Translations under genes and position numbers: made by a program
In this document: positions 60,372 through 64,000 of the stretch, in pieces
Position numbering within the stretch: position 1 is the stretch's first letter
How the letters are laid out: each line of letters starts with the position of its first letter
Notes under the pieces: model-generated
The model's database searches: none
What the model was told of the DNA's origin: nothing
Seen by the model: only the letters and a program-made list of their open reading frames with translations
Source of the DNA: UBA9620 sp965220695
GTDB taxonomy: Bacteria; Acidobacteriota; Vicinamibacteria; Vicinamibacterales; UBA8438
Direction: 5' to 3'
DNA: 64,000 bases
Assembly: GCA_965220695.1 (NCBI GenBank)
Contig: OZ244838.1
Coordinates: 3,224,001 to 3,288,000, forward strand

Positions 60372-61694
60372 ATGAGCTATCGGATCGTCAACGCGCGCAT
60401 CGTCAACGAAGGCCGCGTCATCGACGGCGACCTGTCGGTGCGTGACGGCCGTATCGCCGGAATCGATACCGTGGAACCGGCGAACGCCGAGGTCATCGAT
60501 GCCGCAGGTGCGTATCTCCTGCCCGGGATGATCGACGACCAGGTGCACTTCCGGGAGCCCGGCTTCGAGCACAAGGCCACCATCGAGACGGAATCACGCG
60601 CCGCGGTGTCCGGCGGCATCACGAGCTACCTCGAGATGCCGAACACCAGTCCGCAGACGGTCACGGCGGCGGCCCTGGCGGACAAGCACGCCCGCGCCGC
60701 CGCCCGCTCGACCGCCAACTACGGGTTCTATTTAGGCGCCACCAACGACAACCTCGAGGAGATCAAGCGGGTCGACCGAACGCTGGCGTGCGGCATCAAG
60801 ATCTTCATGGGTTCGAGCACCGGCAACATGCTGGTCGACGACGAAGACACGCTCGAGGGCATCTTCGCGGCATCACCGCTGGTCATCGCGACCCACTGCG
60901 AGCACACGCCGACGGTCGCCGCCAACGAAGCGGCCGCCCGCGCCCGCTACGGCGACGCGATTCCGTTCACCGAGCACCCGCGCATCCGTTCAGCCGAGGC
61001 CTGTTACCGATCGTCGAGTCTGGCGGTCGAGCTGGCGCGCCGCCACTGCGCCAGACTGCATGTGCTGCATCTCACGACGGCCAGAGAGCTGGAGCTGTTC
61101 GAGACGGGCGACCTGGGCGCCAAACGGATCACGGCAGAGGCCTGCGTCCACTACCTGTTCTTCAACGATTCGGCCTATCCGGCCAAGGGCGCTGGTATCA
61201 AGTGCAACCCGGCGATCAAGTCGGCGGCCGATCAGCAGGCGCTCTGGACGGCGGTCAACGACGGACGCATCGACGTGATTGCGACCGACCACGCCCCGCA
61301 CACGGCCGAGGAGAAGGCACGCCCGTACGCCCAGGCGCCGGCGGGCCTGCCGCTCGTGCAGCACGCGCTGCTCACCCTGTTCGAGCATGTGCGGGCCGGC
61401 AGATTCACGGTCGAGACCGTGGTGGCCAAGACGGCGCACGCACCGGCCCGGCTCTTCGGAATCGCTGAACGTGGTTTCCTGCGCGAGGGGTATCGGGCCG
61501 ATCTGGTGCTGATTGACCCGGCAGCGGGTCGGCGCGACGACACCATCCACTCGAAATGCGGATGGAATCCGTTCAGCGATGTCACATTCGGGGCGCGCGT
61601 CCGGATGACGTGGGTGAACGGTGAACTGCGCTACCGGGACGGCGTCTTCCAACCCGGGTCAGGCGGCATGGCCCTGGCGTATCAGCGCGCATGA
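60372..61694 (+). CDS. pyrC: Dihydroorotase (class I)
   Basis: This 440-residue amidohydrolase of pyrimidine synthesis cyclises carbamoyl-aspartate. It has the metal-binding D-D-Q-V-H-F-R-E-P-G, E-M-P-N-T-S-P, a Lys in C-G-I-K-I-F-M-G-S-S-T-G, the His ligands in A-T-H-C-E-H and L-H-L-T-T-A, and the catalytic Asp in A-T-D-H-A-P-H-T. A related hydantoinase-like function is less likely. The gene starts five bases after the thioredoxin stop, and its own stop overlaps the next start. Confidence 0.9.
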   Translation: MSYRIVNARIVNEGRVIDGDLSVRDGRIAGIDTVEPANAEVIDAAGAYLLPGMIDDQVHFREPGFEHKATIETESRAAVSGGITSYLEMPNTSPQTVTAAALADKHARAAARSTANYGFYLGATNDNLEEIKRVDRTLACGIKIFMGSSTGNMLVDDEDTLEGIFAASPLVIATHCEHTPTVAANEAAARARYGDAIPFTEHPRIRSAEACYRSSSLAVELARRHCARLHVLHLTTARELELFETGDLGAKRITAEACVHYLFFNDSAYPAKGAGIKCNPAIKSAADQQALWTAVNDGRIDVIATDHAPHTAEEKARPYAQAPAGLPLVQHALLTLFEHVRAGRFTVETVVAKTAHAPARLFGIAERGFLREGYRADLVLIDPAAGRRDDTIHSKCGWNPFSDVTFGARVRMTWVNGELRYRDGVFQPGSGGMALAYQRA

Positions 61695-62755
61695 CAATGA
61701 AGAAAATACTGCTTGGCGGCGGCATCCTTCTCCTCACCCTGGTCATCGGCGCCGGGTATGTGTACCGCGCCGACCTGGGCTTCATGCTGCTGACCTTCAC
61801 GATCAATCCGGACCACTCGTTTTCCGAGGGCGCGATCCCTGCGCCACCAGACTACGCCGATCCGGCGCACTGGGCCGCGCTGCCGGACCGCGACGATGCG
61901 GCCGACACCCTCGCGGTCGGCGCCACCGACCAGCAGGCGACGACGCCGGTCGACGTCTTCTTCGTGCATCCCACCACGTTCTTGTCGGCCGAAGCATGGA
62001 ATCAGGCGCTCGACGACGGGGCGACCAACGAGTTGACCGACCGGATGGTCATGCTGGGCCAGGCGAGCGTGTTCAACGGATGCTGCCGCGTCTACGCGCC
62101 GAGGTACCGCCAAGCCACGCTGGCGGCGTTCTTCGTCGACGGAGACAGCGGGCCGCAGGCGCTTGACCTCGCCTACAGCGACGTGCTGGCGGCATTCCAC
62201 TATTTCCTGGCAAACTTCAACGACGGACGGCCGTTCGTCCTGGCCGGCCACAGCCAGGGATCCCGGCATCTGGATCTGCTGCTGGCGGACGAGATCGCGG
62301 GATCCGACCTGGCGCAACGGATGGTGGCCGCGTATCCGATCGGGTTCCAAATCGACGGCAGCAACGGCATCCCGGTGTGCGGCACCGCCACGCAGACCGG
62401 ATGTCAGGTGACCTGGAACAGCGTCGGTCCCCGGGCTGGTGCGCTGTTGGCCGCACCCGACAACATCTGTGTCAACCCGCTCACCTGGTCGACCGATGGC
62501 CGGCGCGCCACACATGGCGCCAACCTCGGCGCGGTCAACTTCGACGGTTCGGACACCCACGAACCGGGCGCCGCCGATGCCCAGTGCCGAGATGGCCGCT
62601 TGCATGTGTCTGAGATTCGATCGGACCACTACTCGGCGATGCCGCTGGGACGCGACAACTACCACATCTACGACTACGCGCTGTTCTACGTGAATATCCG
62701 ACAGAACGCGCAGGCCCGCGCCGACGCCTACCTGCGGCGCCAGCCAGGCCCATGA
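61691..62755 (+). CDS. DUF3089 family alpha/beta hydrolase
   Basis: This 354-residue protein has an N-terminal signal/anchor (I-L-L-G-G-G-I-L-L-L-T-L-V-I-G-A). The DUF3089 pattern is seen: V-D-V-F-F-V-H-P-T-T, A-P-R-Y-R-Q-A, and the nucleophile Ser in L-A-G-H-S-Q-G-S. N-Y-H-I-Y-D-Y-A-L-F-Y is near the end. Members are serine hydrolases of unknown substrate. The start overlaps the dihydroorotase stop (ATGA), so translation is coupled. Confidence 0.85.
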   Translation: MTMKKILLGGGILLLTLVIGAGYVYRADLGFMLLTFTINPDHSFSEGAIPAPPDYADPAHWAALPDRDDAADTLAVGATDQQATTPVDVFFVHPTTFLSAEAWNQALDDGATNELTDRMVMLGQASVFNGCCRVYAPRYRQATLAAFFVDGDSGPQALDLAYSDVLAAFHYFLANFNDGRPFVLAGHSQGSRHLDLLLADEIAGSDLAQRMVAAYPIGFQIDGSNGIPVCGTATQTGCQVTWNSVGPRAGALLAAPDNICVNPLTWSTDGRRATHGANLGAVNFDGSDTHEPGAADAQCRDGRLHVSEIRSDHYSAMPLGRDNYHIYDYALFYVNIRQNAQARADAYLRRQPGP

Positions 62756-62765
62756 CTGTTAGCTG

Positions 62766-63248
62766 CTAGATGCCGTCTTCCATCCGGACGGTGATCGTCT
62801 CGCAGAGTCCCTCGATGGTGCGGTGCTCGTCGTCACCGATCTGAACGCTGAAGCGATACTCACCGCCTTCCAGCATCATTTCCATTCCGTCCGACCCGTC
62901 GCCGAAATGGACCCAGGGATCGGCCGCCGGAATGATCTCTCCCGCGGGCAGGCATTCCGCGTTGACCCCCAGGTGATAGTGGCCCAGCGCCTCCCGCGGG
63001 CTGTCCACCTCCTCGGGCACCGGGCTGATCTGGTAGTTCTCGATGCCGAACGTGAACCCGAGCGGGATCTCGGTCGCGTGGTCGGTTTCGTGTCTCGGAG
63101 CAACGAAGAACACCCTGGGCGCCGCCGACGCCGTTTCGTCGCCGGCCGAGACCGGCGCGGCGCCGTCACCGGACTCGCTGCCTCCCCCGCCGCATGCCGC
63201 GCCCGCGGTCGCGAGCAATGCAATCGCCATCAGTCCCCTGAGCTTCAT
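62766..63248 (-). CDS. DUF4399 family lipoprotein
   Basis: This 160-residue protein starts at 63248, with AGGA seven bases upstream. A lipoprotein signal ends A-G-A-A-C-G-G-G-G. The DUF4399 pattern follows: R-V-F-F-V-A-P, P-L-G-F-T-F-G-I-E-N-Y, G-H-Y-H-L-G-V, W-V-H-F-G-D-G and G-G-E-Y-R-F-S-V-Q-I-G-D-D-E-H. The family is periplasmic and of unknown function. Two extra Cys in the mature part may pair. It converges with the DUF3089 gene. Confidence 0.82.
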   Translation of the reverse strand: MKLRGLMAIALLATAGAACGGGGSESGDGAAPVSAGDETASAAPRVFFVAPRHETDHATEIPLGFTFGIENYQISPVPEEVDSPREALGHYHLGVNAECLPAGEIIPAADPWVHFGDGSDGMEMMLEGGEYRFSVQIGDDEHRTIEGLCETITVRMEDGI

Positions 63249-63517
63249 CGACAAATCCTGTTGCACCACCTGCACTCCCCTCCCCCTTGTTCGATCTCAG
63301 TCCAGACTACACTGGCCGACAGTTGATTGTCCTACATCCCGGCCGCTGTTTACACCCCTGCACGCCGCGCGAGACGTCTCGTTGCATTTGACCGGCGCCC
63401 TACCCCGCCCCCTCATGGTTGAATCGGCCGCATTCCAAGGGCGCGCGCCCCGTCCCGTCCAACTCCCTGGGACCGGCACCAGTCTCCGTGCGCCGCGGGG
63501 CCGTGCGCCACGAACGG

Positions 63518-63970
63518 CTAAATGGGGCGATACGCCAGCACGAGCCCGGCCCCCGCCGCCGCCAGCACGATGCCGAGGAAGAAGACCGGCGACGGACTGT
63601 TCTGCGGCGGATTGTAGAGCATCGCCACGAAGACACTGACCACCGGCGCGCCGGCGAACACCAGCGGCGGCACCACGTTGGGCCGACCGCCGTTGATCAG
63701 GGCCAGGACGATACCCAGCGCCCCCAACGCGCCGAGCACTCCGGCCGCGAGGGTGAAGGCCATCCCGCCGCTCGTAAAAAGGTCCCACGTGCCGGCGCGA
63801 GCGATCATCGTGCCAGGAATCAGAATTGCCACCAGCAGATAGGCAACGCCGACCATCAGGAACGCGTGGACCCCGCTGCCGCCGAGGGCCGCCTGTCCCT
63901 TGTGCAGCGTCGGAATGTAGGTGCCCCAGCTCAACACGGTCAGCGCGACGAACGGCAACCAGCTACGCAT
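63518..63970 (-). CDS. Small EamA/DMT-like membrane protein
   Basis: This 150-residue protein has about five membrane spans, starting at 63970 with AAGGAG seven bases upstream. The sequence (L-S-W-G-T-Y-I-P near the start, L-V-F-A-G-A-P-V-V-S-V-F-V-A-M-L, then A-A-A-G-A-G-L-V-L-A-Y) looks like half of a drug/metabolite transporter of the EamA type. It could act as a homodimer. The substrate is unknown. Confidence 0.7.
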   Translation of the reverse strand: MRSWLPFVALTVLSWGTYIPTLHKGQAALGGSGVHAFLMVGVAYLLVAILIPGTMIARAGTWDLFTSGGMAFTLAAGVLGALGALGIVLALINGGRPNVVPPLVFAGAPVVSVFVAMLYNPPQNSPSPVFFLGIVLAAAGAGLVLAYRPI

Positions 63971-64000
63971 TTCTGTTCTCCTTGCAGGAATCCCGGTCCT

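Noticed and set aside
1..64000. CRISPR arrays, rRNA genes or a replication origin
   Set aside because: No regularly spaced repeats of CRISPR type, no rRNA-like sequence and no DnaA-box cluster were noticed on reading through the window.

Overview
The window is high-GC bacterial chromosomal DNA, most likely from an Acidobacteriota member of the Vicinamibacteria type. This is an inference. It rests on three full-length ADOP-type permeases (the 'acidobacterial duplicated orphan permease' layout), the decayed tail of a fourth, a PQQ quinoprotein dehydrogenase, a DUF6351 esterase and a KorAB-type 2-oxoacid:ferredoxin oxidoreductase. Most of the DNA is ordinary dense coding sequence with short gaps, but two stretches are accessory.

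Region 1 (1-12.4 kb) holds the end of a hydroxypyruvate-isomerase-like gene, a DUF6351 lipoprotein, a secreted protein, a class III aminotransferase, a secreted rhodanese whose catalytic cysteine codon is an in-frame TGA (probable selenoprotein), an ADOP permease with the tail of a second one behind it, a PQQ dehydrogenase and an AlkB-type dioxygenase. Region 2 (12.6-17.5 kb) is an insertion-sequence pile-up: an IS110 transposase, and an IS66-family element that appears to have split a methyltransferase gene, followed by a decayed phage-type repressor.

Region 3 (17.5-29.8 kb) is a decayed genomic island bounded by two 45-bp copies of the 3' half of a tRNA-Arg(CCG) gene. It carries two dead tyrosine integrases, a NYN-domain RNase-like gene, remnants of an AbiE type IV toxin-antitoxin pair, a small gene translationally coupled to an SMC/RloC-like ATPase, a DUF5677-like/TPR protein, a CBS-HEPN protein and a second IS110.

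Region 4 (29.8-51.8 kb) is housekeeping: korAB, a TlpA-like thioredoxin, two more ADOP permeases, a type Ic aspartate aminotransferase, threonine synthase with a LOG-like protein, tRNA-Pro(TGG), and the ilvD-ilvB-ilvN-ilvC operon. The ilv operon has a promoter, a branched-chain-rich leader ORF and a strong attenuator-like terminator.

Region 5 (51.2-59.4 kb) is the most novel stretch. Three paralogous small secreted peptides share a signal-like N-terminus, a PQW...GMEG motif and a variable C-terminal part with two cysteines, the last always six residues from the end. Each is preceded by a GG-N10-GC sigma-54 promoter and a two-hairpin leader RNA whose second stem covaries between copies. They are interleaved with a YIP1-like membrane protein, an unknown 410-residue protein, an ABC ATPase, a SpoIIM/DUF95 membrane protein and two ABC-2-like permeases. 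Three decayed copies of the SpoIIM 3' end show that a peptide-SpoIIM module was repeatedly duplicated. The layout resembles a bacteriocin or RiPP locus, but no known class was recognised.

Region 6 (59.5-64 kb) has a TlpA-like protein, a dihydroorotase, a DUF3089 hydrolase, a DUF4399 lipoprotein and a small EamA-like membrane protein.
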